Source of the DNA: Paenibacillus sp. MAEPY2
GTDB lineage: Bacteria > Bacillota > Bacilli > Paenibacillales > Paenibacillaceae
Assembly (NCBI RefSeq): GCF_000499205.1
Contig: NZ_AWUK01000007.1
Span: forward strand, 1 to 64,000
Length of the DNA: 64,000 nt
Direction of reading: 5' to 3'
The first letter of the stretch is position 1. The number at the start of each line of letters is the position of its first letter. The position numbers and the translations under genes were made by a program. The notes under the pieces were generated by a model that saw only the letters and a list, made by a program, of their open reading frames with translations, was not told the DNA's origin and did not search any database. This document shows, in pieces, positions 7,664 through 17,190 of the stretch.

Positions 7664-8581
7664 ATGCCAATCAAAATTCCAGACACACTGCCTGCCAAGG
7701 AAGTACTCGCAGGAGAGAACATCTTTGTCATGGATGAGACATCCGCTTATCAGCAGGATATTCGTCCGCTCCGTATCGCTATATTAAACCTGATGCCTAC
7801 TAAGGAAACGACAGAAACTCAATTGCTTCGTCTGGTAGGTAACACACCCATTCAGGTAGATATCGTTCTGGTTCATCCGAAGTCTCATACGTCCAAGAAC
7901 ACATCCCAGGAATATTTAGACCTGTTCTACAAAACCTTTGACGAGATTGAGCACCGCCGTTTTGACGGCATGATCATTACGGGAGCTCCTGTAGAGCAAA
8001 TGGATTTTGAAGACGTGAACTATTGGAAAGAAATCCAGGAGATCTTCGAATGGACCAAAACCAATGTGACTTCGACCATGCATATATGTTGGGCTTCCCA
8101 AGCGGGTTTATACCATCATTTCGGAGTTCCAAAGGTTCCGCTGGATGAAAAATGTTTTGGCGTATTCTCACACACGATCAACAGATCCAACGTGCCTTTG
8201 CTGCGTGGATTTGATGAAGTATTTAACGTTCCGCATTCCCGACATACGGAAGTGCGCCGTGAAGATATTGAAAAGAATGAAAGTCTGGAAATTTTGGCTG
8301 AATCGGAGGAAGCCGGTATTTTTCTGGTCGCCACCAAAGACGGCAAACAAATTTTCGCTACCGGACATGCCGAGTATGATCCGCTTTCATTAAAATGGGA
8401 ATATGACCGGGATGCATCCAAAGGCATGGATATTGCGCTGCCGAGACATTATTTCCCGAATGACGACCCTTCCCGTGTGCCTCCGGCTACCTGGAGGGCA
8501 CATGCAAACTTATTATTCTCTAATTGGCTCAATTACTATGTGTATCAAGAGACGCCTTACGATATTGGTCCGCAAATTTAA
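7664..8581 (+). CDS. metA: Homoserine O-acyltransferase MetA (probably acetyltransferase)
   Basis: A 305-residue MetA enzyme, first committed step of methionine synthesis: acylation of homoserine. The catalytic cysteine is in [15 protein letters not shown] near residue 142 and the catalytic His/Glu pair in ATGHAEYDP near 235. The N-terminus [15 protein letters not shown] and the [13 protein letters not shown] segment are family signatures. Most Bacillales enzymes of this family use acetyl-CoA although they resemble E. coli succinyltransferase; the donor cannot be fixed here. ATG 7664 follows AAGGAGGAG. It is the first gene behind the S-box. Confidence 0.93.
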   Translation: MPIKIPDTLPAKEVLAGENIFVMDETSAYQQDIRPLRIAILNLMPTKETTETQLLRLVGNTPIQVDIVLVHPKSHTSKNTSQEYLDLFYKTFDEIEHRRFDGMIITGAPVEQMDFEDVNYWKEIQEIFEWTKTNVTSTMHICWASQAGLYHHFGVPKVPLDEKCFGVFSHTINRSNVPLLRGFDEVFNVPHSRHTEVRREDIEKNESLEILAESEEAGIFLVATKDGKQIFATGHAEYDPLSLKWEYDRDASKGMDIALPRHYFPNDDPSRVPPATWRAHANLLFSNWLNYYVYQETPYDIGPQI

Positions 8582-8605
8582 TCGACATTACAGGAGGATG
8601 CTGCA

Positions 8606-9793
8606 ATGGAAGACAACAAGTTGAAAATCGAGAGCCGATTGGCTCAAATTGGGTCCATCAATGAACCGGTAACGGGTGCCATTAATTTTCCGATCTATCA
8701 ATCCACTGCGTTTCGCCACCCGAAGCTTGGACAAAGCACGGGGTTTGATTATATCCGTACGACCAATCCAACCCGTAAAGTATTGGAAGAAGCAGCGGCG
8801 GCATTGGAGTCGGGGGATGCAGGTTTTGCCTGTAGCTCCGGCATGGCAGCTTTGCAAACGATTTTTGCTTTATTCGGTCAAGGAGATCATCTCATTGTAT
8901 CGCTGGATCTGTACGGGGGGACGTATCGTTTGCTTGAACGCATCCTGTCTCGATTCGGTGTGACAGCAAGTTACGTAGATACCAATGATCTTGCAGCTCT
9001 GGAAAGTATCCGTCAGCCGAACACAAAAGCAGTATTTATTGAGACACCAACCAATCCACTAATGATGATTACAGATGTGGAAGCGGTCTGCTCCTGGGCG
9101 AAGAGCCACAACTTGCTGACTATTGTAGATAATACACTACTGACTCCGTTCTTCCAGCGTCCAATTGAACTCGGTGCCGATATCATCATCCATAGTGCCA
9201 CGAAGTATCTGGGTGGTCATAATGATGTCCTTGCCGGATTAATTATTACCAAAGGAGAAGAATTGTCAGCCGAAATGGCATTCCTGCACAATTCCATTGG
9301 TGCAGTATTGTCTCCAAGCGACTCCTATCAGTTGATGAAAGGTATGAAGACACTTGCTCTTCGTATGGAGCGGCATGAGTATAATGCCTTGACGATTGCC
9401 AAGTACCTTTTGGAACACCCAGCCGTTAACGAAGTATATCATCCTGGATTGTCGGATCATCCCGGATTTGAAATACAGAATAAACAGTCGAGCGGGAACA
9501 CAGGCATCTTCTCTTTCAAAGTAAAGGATGCCCGTTATGTTGAACCGTTGCTGCGTCATATTAAGCTGATTGCTTTTGCGGAAAGTCTCGGTGGTGTAGA
9601 GTCGTTGATGACCTATCCTGCGGTACAGACCCATGCGGATATCCCGATTGAAATTCGTGACGCTGTAGGTGTGGATGACCGTCTGTTGCGCTTCTCTGTA
9701 GGGATCGAGCATGCCGAAGATCTGATTGCCGATCTGGGCAATGCACTCACAGCTGCACAGCAGGAGATTGAAGGAGGAGCGCATCATGAGTGA
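8606..9793 (+). CDS. metI: Cystathionine gamma-synthase / O-acetylhomoserine sulfhydrylase MetI
   Basis: A 395-residue PLP enzyme of the Cys/Met metabolism family. The lysine that binds PLP lies in IIHSATKYLGGHND near residue 196, and the cofactor-contacting YGGTYRLLE and SSGMAALQ motifs are present. In B. subtilis MetI makes cystathionine from O-acetylhomoserine and cysteine and can also use sulfide. It follows metA by 24 bases with AGGAGGA ahead of ATG 8606, and its end overlaps metC by eight bases. Confidence 0.9.
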   Translation: MEDNKLKIESRLAQIGSINEPVTGAINFPIYQSTAFRHPKLGQSTGFDYIRTTNPTRKVLEEAAAALESGDAGFACSSGMAALQTIFALFGQGDHLIVSLDLYGGTYRLLERILSRFGVTASYVDTNDLAALESIRQPNTKAVFIETPTNPLMMITDVEAVCSWAKSHNLLTIVDNTLLTPFFQRPIELGADIIIHSATKYLGGHNDVLAGLIITKGEELSAEMAFLHNSIGAVLSPSDSYQLMKGMKTLALRMERHEYNALTIAKYLLEHPAVNEVYHPGLSDHPGFEIQNKQSSGNTGIFSFKVKDARYVEPLLRHIKLIAFAESLGGVESLMTYPAVQTHADIPIEIRDAVGVDDRLLRFSVGIEHAEDLIADLGNALTAAQQEIEGGAHHE

Positions 9794-10979
9794 GCAAAAC
9801 AATAATGCCAACAATCCTGAACGGAATGTTCATTCCGACCTGAAGTTCGATACCAAGCTGCTGCATTTCGGTGACGAAATCGATAAAACAACCGGGGCTT
9901 CCAGCGTGCCAATTTACCAGGCTTCCACATTCCATCATTTTGATATTTTTAATCCGCCTCAACATGATTATAGCCGTTCGGGTAACCCGACTCGTCAGGC
10001 ATTGGAGGATTACATTACATTATTGGAAGGTGGAGCCCGCGGATTTGCCTATTCCTCCGGCATGGCTGCCATCTCCAGCGTGTTCATGATGTTCTCTGCA
10101 GGAGATCACATGATTGTAACGGAAGACGTATATGGAGGTACCTATCGACTGCTTACTTCCATTCTGAACCGGATGCAGATTGAGACTACCTTTGTGGATA
10201 TGACCAATATTGAGGAAGTAAAGGCAGCGCTTAAACCGAATACGAAGGCAGTCTATATGGAGACACCATCCAACCCGACACTTCGGATCACGGATATTGC
10301 TGCGGTCACCTCTTGGGCACAGGAACAGGAGTTAATCTCCATTCTTGATAACACTTTTATGACACCTTACTACCAACGTCCAATCGAGCTCGGGGTGGAT
10401 ATTGTCGTACATAGTGCCACCAAGTTTCTTGGCGGACACAGTGATGTGCTGGCAGGTTTAGCTGTTGCACGGACGGATTCACTGGGAAGACAGCTCAAAC
10501 AATTGCAGAATGGACTGGGAACCGTGCTGGGTGCTCAGGAATCCTGGCTGCTGATGCGCGGCATGAAGACCTTGGGTGCACGCATGGCACACAGTGAACA
10601 GAGCACTGCCAAGCTGGCAGCCTGGCTCAGTGGACGCAGTGATATTACGGCTGTATTTTATCCGGGGCTGCTGGATCATCCCGGCCGTGAAGCTCACGAA
10701 CGTCAGTCAAGCGGGTATGGCGCGGTCGTGTCGTTTGACGTCGGTTCAGGCGATCGGGCCAAGGCTGTACTTAACCGTGTGAAATTGCCAATTGTTGCCG
10801 TGAGCTTGGGTGCGGTTGAAAGTATCTTATCTTATCCTGCGATGATGTCTCATGCGGCTATGCCGGCTGAGGTTCGTCGTGATCGGGGAATCACGGACGG
10901 ATTACTGCGCTTCTCGGTTGGACTGGAAGACATCGATGACCTGATTGCCGATCTGGATCAAGCACTTCAGGACTCGTAG
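9786..10979 (+). CDS. metC: Cystathionine beta-lyase MetC
   Basis: A 397-residue PLP enzyme closely related to the preceding MetI. The PLP lysine is in VVHSATKFLGGHSD near residue 213. Order and overlap (ATGAGTGA) mirror the metI-metC pair of B. subtilis, so this member is assigned as the lyase converting cystathionine to homocysteine. It carries a 20-residue polar, asparagine-rich N-terminal extension. ATG 9786 follows GAAGGAGGAG inside the metI end. The MetI/MetC assignment rests on gene order rather than on a diagnostic residue. Confidence 0.85.
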   Translation: MSEQNNNANNPERNVHSDLKFDTKLLHFGDEIDKTTGASSVPIYQASTFHHFDIFNPPQHDYSRSGNPTRQALEDYITLLEGGARGFAYSSGMAAISSVFMMFSAGDHMIVTEDVYGGTYRLLTSILNRMQIETTFVDMTNIEEVKAALKPNTKAVYMETPSNPTLRITDIAAVTSWAQEQELISILDNTFMTPYYQRPIELGVDIVVHSATKFLGGHSDVLAGLAVARTDSLGRQLKQLQNGLGTVLGAQESWLLMRGMKTLGARMAHSEQSTAKLAAWLSGRSDITAVFYPGLLDHPGREAHERQSSGYGAVVSFDVGSGDRAKAVLNRVKLPIVAVSLGAVESILSYPAMMSHAAMPAEVRRDRGITDGLLRFSVGLEDIDDLIADLDQALQDS

Positions 10980-11067
10980 AGTCGGTAGTATTGAAACAAG
11001 GGTGTTAGAGCGCGCCTGAAAAAGAAATGAAATAGATACCATATGTAAACATTTTTATTAATTTTTA

Positions 11068-11097
11068 AAGCACCTGCGCATAAGGTGCTTTTTTTCA
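11068..11097 (+). terminator. Terminator of the met operon
   Basis: AGCACCT pairs with AGGTGCT, followed by seven T, about 90 bases after metC. Confidence 0.85.
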
Positions 11098-11223
11098 CAT
11101 GTAACCTGTGTTACGATATGTGGAGTACAGAAATGCGATGTTGCCACCAAAACTTTCATCTATATGAACAAGTTGGGACGGATCGTGATTATATTTTCTC
11201 TTCATGAGGGAGGCTTTTTTACG

Positions 11224-12360
11224 ATGAGTACGGTAGACCGTATCTTAGATAAAGCCCTTCGGGGCGAACGTTTGGACTTGGAAGACACGATTCAGCTGTT
11301 TGAATCGAATGAAGTAGACAAAATCGGGGCAGCCGCCAATGTGATTGTAAAACGCATGCATCCCGAACCATACAGAACATTTGTTATTGGGCGTAACGTC
11401 AACTACACGAACGTGTGTGATGTGTACTGCCGTTTTTGTGCTTTCTACCGGAGACCTGGCTCTGAGGAAGGGTATGTACTTCCCGATGAAGTCATTTTCC
11501 AGAAGATCAAGGAAACCGAAGACGTGAACGGTACCGAAATTCTGATGCAGGGCGGAACGAATCCGAATCTGCCGTTTAGCTATTACACGGACCTGCTTAA
11601 AGCGATCAAGGAGCGTTTCCCTAATATTACGATGCACTCCTTCTCTCCTGCTGAAATTATGAAAATGGTTGAAGTATCCGACGGTCTTACTCTGGAAGAG
11701 GTTGTTCGTGCGATTCACGAAGCGGGACTGGATTCCCTGCCTGGTGGTGGTGCCGAAATCCTGGATGACCGTACACGCCGGAAAATCAGCCGTCTGAAAG
11801 GTTCATGGCGCGATTGGATGGACGTGATGCAAACAGCTCACCGTATTGGTATGAACACAACGGCAACGATGGTTATCGGCCTTGGTGAAACGATGGAAGA
11901 GCGCGCATTGCATCTGCTTCGTGTACGTGAAGCTCAAGATGAGTGCATTGCGAACAAGTATGATTCCGAAGGATTCCTGGCTTTCATTCCTTGGACATTC
12001 CAACCGGATAATACGAATCTGAAGCTGGAGCGTCAGACACCGGAAGAGTACCTGAAGACGGTAGCGATCAGTCGACTGGTACTCGACAACATCAAAAACA
12101 TTCAATCCTCATGGGTAACGATGGGACCTGAAGTCGGCAAAAAATCACTCGAATTTGGCTGCAATGACTTTGGTAGCACCATGATTGAAGAGAATGTGGT
12201 ATCTGCTGCAGGTGCGACGTACAAAGTCAACATTAGTTCGATTACACAACTGATTCGGGAGTCGGGCTATATTCCGGCACAGCGTAACACAAGATATGAT
12301 ATTTTGCGCACATTTGATGAAGAAAATGCCATTCATGAAGATTTCGTAATGCAGAACTAA
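11224..12360 (+). CDS. mqnC: Cyclic dehypoxanthinyl futalosine synthase MqnC
   Basis: A 378-residue radical SAM enzyme of the MqnC/MqnE/CofH group. The iron-sulfur cysteines form CDVYCRFCAFYR near residue 65 (CX3CX2C). ILMQGGTNP and SLPGGGAEIL are typical of this group. In the futalosine route to menaquinone MqnC cyclises dehypoxanthine futalosine. ATG 11224 follows GAGGGAGG. The gene stands alone; no other mqn gene is in the window, so the pathway's presence is inferred from the family. Confidence 0.85.
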   Translation: MSTVDRILDKALRGERLDLEDTIQLFESNEVDKIGAAANVIVKRMHPEPYRTFVIGRNVNYTNVCDVYCRFCAFYRRPGSEEGYVLPDEVIFQKIKETEDVNGTEILMQGGTNPNLPFSYYTDLLKAIKERFPNITMHSFSPAEIMKMVEVSDGLTLEEVVRAIHEAGLDSLPGGGAEILDDRTRRKISRLKGSWRDWMDVMQTAHRIGMNTTATMVIGLGETMEERALHLLRVREAQDECIANKYDSEGFLAFIPWTFQPDNTNLKLERQTPEEYLKTVAISRLVLDNIKNIQSSWVTMGPEVGKKSLEFGCNDFGSTMIEENVVSAAGATYKVNISSITQLIRESGYIPAQRNTRYDILRTFDEENAIHEDFVMQN

Positions 12361-12428
12361 TATCAATCTTAAATCTATACCAAGCTGACGAATTGAATCG
12401 ATAAGCTGATTTAGTCCGTTTGGATATG

Positions 12429-12473
12429 AAGTCCGTTGATTACTCTTTATAAGGGGAATCGGCGGACTTTTTT
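12429..12473 (+). terminator. Terminator after mqnC
   Basis: AAGTCCG and CGGACTT arms with further wobble pairs (TTGATT/AATCGG) and six T. Confidence 0.75.
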
Positions 12474-12613
12474 AATTTTTCTTCATACCAGCGATTATTC
12501 ACAGATCATCAAACAGTACATATTACGCATTTGGAGATATTTTATATTGAAATCGAACTGTTACAATGAAAGGGCACTTGAGGTAAGCAGACATGCTGGG
12601 AAGGGGCAGGCCG

Positions 12614-13591
12614 ATGAAAACAAGAAGACTTGGAAAGACGGGACTGGAAGTACCTGTATTAAGCTTTGGAGCATCCTCACTAGGTTCGGTATTTCGTGAT
12701 ATTGACCGGGGTGAGGGGGTTCGTACGGTACACGCTGCTGTAGATGCAGGGATGAATTATATAGATGTTTCGCCCTATTATGGATTAACGAAGGCAGAAG
12801 CCGTACTTGGAGAGGCCCTTCGCAGTTTGCAACGCAGCTCGTTTACGCTATCGACGAAAGCTGGACGTTATGGTGAGAATACATTTGATTTTTCGCGTAA
12901 GCGGATACATGATAGTGTACAAGAGAGTCTGGATCGACTGCATACCGATTATATCGACATTTTGTTCCTGCATGACATTGAGTTTGTCCCGGCCGAAATC
13001 ATTATTGAAGAAGCTTTCCCCACCTTACTCCGCCTGAAAGAGCAGGGAGTGATTCGCCATGCAGGAATTTGTGGATTACCACTGCCGTTATTCGAAAAGG
13101 TATTGCCACAGATTGATGCTGACGCAATCATTTCCTATTGCCATTATGCACTGAATGACACTTCACTGCTGTCCTTGCTGCCTCTTTTGGAAAAGAAAGC
13201 AATTGGCCTTGTGAACGCTTCGCCTCTTTCCATGGGTTTATTAAGCACAAGAGGCACTCCTGCCTGGCACCCGGCAGATGATCGTGTGAAGCAGGTCTGT
13301 CTGCAAGCAGCGCGGTTCTGTGCGGAACAAGGCAGTGACATCGCCAAGCTTGCCGTGCAGTTTGCAACAGCCAATGAACAGATTCCAACGACATTGGTCA
13401 GCAGTGCAAGCGAACATAATATCCGCAACAATGCAGCCTGGATCGAAGAACCACTAGACCAGGAACTGTTATCGGAGGTGCTGCGTATTCTGGCTCCAAT
13501 TCATAATGAGAGCTGGGCCAGCGGCCGCCCTGAATACAACATTGCACATCACTTGAAGGCACAATCATCATCGAAGGGGGAACAGGAATGA
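12614..13591 (+). CDS. Aldo/keto reductase (sugar dehydrogenase type)
   Basis: A 325-residue (beta/alpha)8 NAD(P) oxidoreductase. The catalytic tetrad is visible: Asp and Tyr in NYIDVSPYYG near residues 51-56, Lys in STKAG near 83 and His in LFLHDIE near 122. It resembles L-galactose/L-fucose/pyridoxal dehydrogenase-type AKRs, which oxidise sugars to lactones. ATG 12614 is preferred because GGGAAGGGG lies eight bases upstream; ATG 12593 lacks a site. It overlaps the following zinc dehydrogenase (ATGA), so the two probably act in one sugar oxidation pathway. Substrate unknown. Confidence 0.8.
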   Translation: MKTRRLGKTGLEVPVLSFGASSLGSVFRDIDRGEGVRTVHAAVDAGMNYIDVSPYYGLTKAEAVLGEALRSLQRSSFTLSTKAGRYGENTFDFSRKRIHDSVQESLDRLHTDYIDILFLHDIEFVPAEIIIEEAFPTLLRLKEQGVIRHAGICGLPLPLFEKVLPQIDADAIISYCHYALNDTSLLSLLPLLEKKAIGLVNASPLSMGLLSTRGTPAWHPADDRVKQVCLQAARFCAEQGSDIAKLAVQFATANEQIPTTLVSSASEHNIRNNAAWIEEPLDQELLSEVLRILAPIHNESWASGRPEYNIAHHLKAQSSSKGEQE

Positions 13592-14601
13592 GAGCGGTTA
13601 TATGTGAAGAAATAAATCGTTTGGCGTTGCAAGACATAGCTGAACCCCAAAGAACCGAAAATCAGGCGCTGGTATCCATCCGACGGATTGGAATCTGTGG
13701 CACAGATTTGCATGCTTACAAAGGGAATCAGCCATTTTTCACCTATCCCCGAGTACTGGGTCATGAGCTTGCAGGAATTATTGAAGAGATCGGGCCCAAT
13801 GAAGCGGGCTTGAAGCCGGGAGATCAGGTGAGTATTATTCCATATTTGCATTGTGGCCATTGTATCGCTTGCCGATCGGGTAAAACGAATTGTTGTGTGT
13901 CCATGCAAGTGATGGGTGTTCATGTGGACGGAGGCATGCGAGAGAGAATCGTTGTGCCTGTTTCGCATCTGATCCAAGCCGAAGGGCTTACACTGGATGA
14001 AACTGCGATGATAGAACCGCTGAGTATTGGTGCTCATGCGGTCAGAAGAGCCAGACTAAGGCCTGGAGATCAGGTTGTTGTCATTGGAGCTGGACCGATT
14101 GGACTTGGTGTGATGGCATTTGCCAAACAGGCGGGTGTTCGGGTCATTGCCATTGATCGGAATGTGGACAGGCTGGAGCTTAGCCGCACGTGGGCGGGAG
14201 TGGATGCTTTGGTTCAGGCCAATGAACAAGCGGCCCAGCACGTTGCCGAAATCACGGATGGGGACTATGCGACGGCTGTCTTTGATGCAACAGGAAACAT
14301 GCATTCGATGAATGATGCGATCCATTATGTGGCTCATGGTGGTCAATTAATCTTTGTTGGACTGGTCAAAGCCGATATTTCCTTTCATGATCCGGACTTT
14401 CACAAGCGGGAGATGAGCATTCTGGGCAGCCGAAATGCAACGCGGGATGATTTTGAGCAGGTCAAGTCGATCCTGCGGGAGAAAAAGCTGAACATGGATG
14501 ATTACATTACACACCGGACGAGTTTTAATCAATTGCCTGATTCGATCGACACATGGTTACAACCGGATTCGCATGTAGTGAAAGCGATAGTGGAGTTATA
14601 A
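13588..14601 (+). CDS. Zinc-dependent medium-chain alcohol/polyol dehydrogenase
   Basis: A 337-residue MDR protein. The catalytic zinc ligands are Cys in GICGTDLHAY near residue 37 and His-Glu in LGHELAG. The structural zinc loop CGHCIACRSGKTNCC near 90-105 is complete. The NAD-binding glycine motif is VIGAGPIGLGVMA near 165. It resembles sugar-acid/polyol dehydrogenases such as L-galactonate or sorbitol dehydrogenases. GAAGGGGGAA lies before ATG 13588, inside the AKR gene. A terminator follows at once, closing a two-gene unit. Confidence 0.83.
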   Translation: MRAVICEEINRLALQDIAEPQRTENQALVSIRRIGICGTDLHAYKGNQPFFTYPRVLGHELAGIIEEIGPNEAGLKPGDQVSIIPYLHCGHCIACRSGKTNCCVSMQVMGVHVDGGMRERIVVPVSHLIQAEGLTLDETAMIEPLSIGAHAVRRARLRPGDQVVVIGAGPIGLGVMAFAKQAGVRVIAIDRNVDRLELSRTWAGVDALVQANEQAAQHVAEITDGDYATAVFDATGNMHSMNDAIHYVAHGGQLIFVGLVKADISFHDPDFHKREMSILGSRNATRDDFEQVKSILREKKLNMDDYITHRTSFNQLPDSIDTWLQPDSHVVKAIVEL

Positions 14602-14616
14602 AAATAATAACTGAAA

Positions 14617-14675
14617 AAACTCTCTCTGATCCTGAATGAATGGTTAACATCCATAGGAATCAGAGAGAGTTTTTG
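14617..14675 (+). terminator. Terminator of the AKR-dehydrogenase pair
   Basis: ACTCTCTCTGAT and ATCAGAGAGAGT form a 12-bp perfect stem followed by TTTTTG. It directly abuts the second copy of the dispersed repeat. Confidence 0.9.
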
Positions 14676-14700
14676 TTTGCCTATATGCATTGAACAAAAC

Positions 14701-14892
14701 ATTTACACGAGAACGGAGAGGACAGAAAAAACCTGAAGAAGCGAAGCGTTCGCCTAAAAGCTTTCTGAAAGAAAGCTGCATCGGAAGCATACGCTTATCC
14801 CCGGATTTTCCCCTTTGAAAAAGGGAATTCAAAAAATCTGGGGATAACAGCAATCGGAAGGTTGTTCTGTCATCGGAGTGGCAAGTGTAAAT
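14701..14892 (+). repeat. 192-bp dispersed hairpin-rich repeat, copy 2
   Basis: Same element as 716-907: identical terminal ATTTACAC...GTGTAAAT, the GACAGAA/TTCTGTC closing stem and the AGCTTTCT/AGAAAGCT hairpin. Here the central stem is better paired (CCCCGGATTTT with AAAATCTGGGG, inner CCCTTT/AAAGGG). It has an extra GCGAAGCGTTCGC hairpin where copy 1 lacks about seven bases, and lacks about seven bases elsewhere, so total length is unchanged. Similarity continues some 20 bases beyond the right end. It lies between convergent genes. Confidence 0.85.
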
Positions 14893-14930
14893 ATTCTTTA
14901 GTTCAATTTGCCTAGCCTATAGGAATCAGA

Positions 14931-15836
14931 TTATTTTTCTGGGTTCGTCACAATACCTGCATGTGGATCAATATGACGCACAATAGATTTGAGCCAGATC
15001 ATTTCGAGGAAATGAATCTCATAATAAAGTGCTCCCGGAACGTGTTGGATCCATCCTTCAGTCAGAGCACCGTGTCCTGAATTGGTTGAAGAATCCAATG
15101 TTCCAGGCTCACGGCGCAGCCGTTTGCGGACGGCGTTCTCAACTTGGGCGCTTTGTGTAGTTAAGATACATATTTTGCGCTTGGCTGTGAATCCGCGGAA
15201 TGCAATATACACCATTTCATAGGCAATAAGATAGGCGATTACTGAATACATCGCTTGATCCCAACCAAATACAACACCAGCAGCAGTTAGAATCAACAAG
15301 TTGAGCAGCATGATTATTTTTTCGATAAGCATCCGTTTCCCGCTAAATACACGTTCAGGTGGACGAGAGGACGGATCACCGATTTCCAGCGTATCCAGTG
15401 TCCCGCCATACCGCACGACTAGACCGATTCCTAATCCGAGACATAATCCGCCAAACATGGCGGCAGCCAGCGGTTGTTCGACAAGCGGCGGCATGGGATG
15501 AAGCACAATGGCACCAATCGAAAAGACAACCAAACCCAGAACAGTGACCAGTACGAATTTCTTTTGCACAAGTCTATAGGATAGAAAAATAAATGGAACG
15601 TTGAACAAAAACAGGAACAAACCAATCCGCATTTCGGTCCAGTGAGCGAACAATGAAGAAATGCCCGTAATGCCTCCAATAATGATTTTATTGGGATGCA
15701 GAAACAATTCAAGTCCCACGGAGGCCAAAATCCCACCCGCAATCACAAACAATAAATTCAACATACGACGGGTAGATGACAATCTGGTCTTGGCGGTTTG
15801 TGGCACCGGATTAGCCGATATCAGAGGTGCTTTCAT
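14931..15836 (-). CDS. YitT family membrane protein
   Basis: A 301-residue protein with five or six hydrophobic helices in the first 200 residues (DUF161/YitT region; IIIGGITGISSLF and YGGTLDTLEIG are characteristic) and a soluble DUF2179 domain at the C-terminus. Bacilli carry many YitT paralogues of unknown transport function. ATG 15836 follows AAAGGAGGA. It is 111 bases downstream of khtU on the same strand. Confidence 0.83.
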   Translation of the reverse strand: MKAPLISANPVPQTAKTRLSSTRRMLNLLFVIAGGILASVGLELFLHPNKIIIGGITGISSLFAHWTEMRIGLFLFLFNVPFIFLSYRLVQKKFVLVTVLGLVVFSIGAIVLHPMPPLVEQPLAAAMFGGLCLGLGIGLVVRYGGTLDTLEIGDPSSRPPERVFSGKRMLIEKIIMLLNLLILTAAGVVFGWDQAMYSVIAYLIAYEMVYIAFRGFTAKRKICILTTQSAQVENAVRKRLRREPGTLDSSTNSGHGALTEGWIQHVPGALYYEIHFLEMIWLKSIVRHIDPHAGIVTNPEK

Positions 15837-15947
15837 AGGTCATCCTCCTTTGTGCGGTTCCGTGCCATTCTCCCTGGGTTACTCACAGAAAGATCGGCGG
15901 TAGAGCCGCGAGTACGATACGTTGTCTGTTCAGAACAGACAAGGGGG

Positions 15948-17186
15948 TTATCCTTCTTTCTGCAGCACCTTCGGCTCTTCTTTCTTCTTCCGAGGGTCTT
16001 TGAACTTAAATATTTTATCCAGTAATCTGAACACATGTTTGGATTCTTTCGTTAATAACGGTCCAAGAATTGCCAGTATGAGTACATATAATGCGGCGAA
16101 TGGTTGCAGGAGCGGGAGAAGTCCTCCGGCTTTACCCATGTTGGCCATAATAATGGAGAATTCACCACGCGACACAATGGTCAAACCGATGTTGGCTGAT
16201 GCTTTCGGTGATAATCCTGCACTGCGACCCGCGAGCATGCCTGCAAGGAAGTTTCCGAATAGTGTGAGCACAACTGCGATCAAAGCAAGCCATACAGCTT
16301 CGCCACCAAGAGACAGCGGATCGATAGACAAACCAAAGCTGAAGAAGAAGACAGCTCCGAAGAAATCACGGAATGGCAGAATCAAGTGCTCAATCCGTTT
16401 AGCATGTTCCGTCTCTGCCAGCACCAAACCAACAAGCAGGGCGCCAATGGCTTCGGCGACATGAATGGTTTCCGAGAACCCGGCTACGAGGAACAATGCA
16501 CCGAAAATCACAAGCGAGAATAACTCATTGGAGCGAATCTTAAGCACCTTATTAAGCAGCGGTGTTGCTTTACGTCCAAGAATAATGACAATGAGCATGA
16601 ATCCAAGCGCAACGAGTGCGGATACAATGACACCTCCGATGGAGGATGAATCACTGAGCACAAGTCCAGACAAGATGGAGATATATACAGCTAGAAACAC
16701 ATCTTCAAACATGATGATTCCGAGAATCATTTCCGTCTCCGGATTCGCTGTTCGTTTCAGATCAACGAGAACCTTGGCGACGATGGCACTGGATGAAATA
16801 GTCGTAATCCCGGCAATGATAAGAGCTTCGGCGGCTGGGAAACCGGAAGCAAAACCAAAAATCAGTCCCAGCGTGAAGTTAATCCCGATATAGATCGAAC
16901 CGCCGACGGCAATCGATTTACCCGACTTGATCAGACGGCCAACCGAGAATTCCAACCCGAGATAGAAGAGCAGGAACAGAATACCGATTCGGCCCATAAA
17001 CTCAATAAACGGCTGACTTTCAATGAAGCGGAAATCCAGATGCCAGATCTTCATCGCATGAGGTCCAACGGCCATCCCGATCAGGATGTAAAATGGAACG
17101 ACCGAAAATCTCAGTTTTGCGGATAAGAGTCCGGCTGCTGCAATGAGCACAAGAGCCAGACCTACTTCGAATATCAGATGATCCAT
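15948..17186 (-). CDS. khtU: K+/H+ antiporter membrane subunit KhtU (CPA2 family)
   Basis: A 412-residue cation:proton antiporter with about 12 membrane helices and a short basic tail (KFKDPRKKKEEPK). CPA2 signatures include FLLFYLGLEFSVGRL and GITTISSSAIVAKVL. There is no TrkA-N domain, unlike KefB/C, and this matches KhtU/YhaU of B. subtilis. It exports K+ in exchange for protons. Its start at 17186 follows the khtT stop by four bases, so the two subunits are cotranslated from one mRNA. Confidence 0.85.
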   Translation of the reverse strand: MDHLIFEVGLALVLIAAAGLLSAKLRFSVVPFYILIGMAVGPHAMKIWHLDFRFIESQPFIEFMGRIGILFLLFYLGLEFSVGRLIKSGKSIAVGGSIYIGINFTLGLIFGFASGFPAAEALIIAGITTISSSAIVAKVLVDLKRTANPETEMILGIIMFEDVFLAVYISILSGLVLSDSSSIGGVIVSALVALGFMLIVIILGRKATPLLNKVLKIRSNELFSLVIFGALFLVAGFSETIHVAEAIGALLVGLVLAETEHAKRIEHLILPFRDFFGAVFFFSFGLSIDPLSLGGEAVWLALIAVVLTLFGNFLAGMLAGRSAGLSPKASANIGLTIVSRGEFSIIMANMGKAGGLLPLLQPFAALYVLILAILGPLLTKESKHVFRLLDKIFKFKDPRKKKEEPKVLQKEG

Positions 17187-17190
17187 CGAC

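Noticed and set aside
14701..14892. Insertion sequence remnant
   Set aside because: No transposase fragment is found in either copy; a non-coding element with terminal inverted repeats or a structured RNA fits better.
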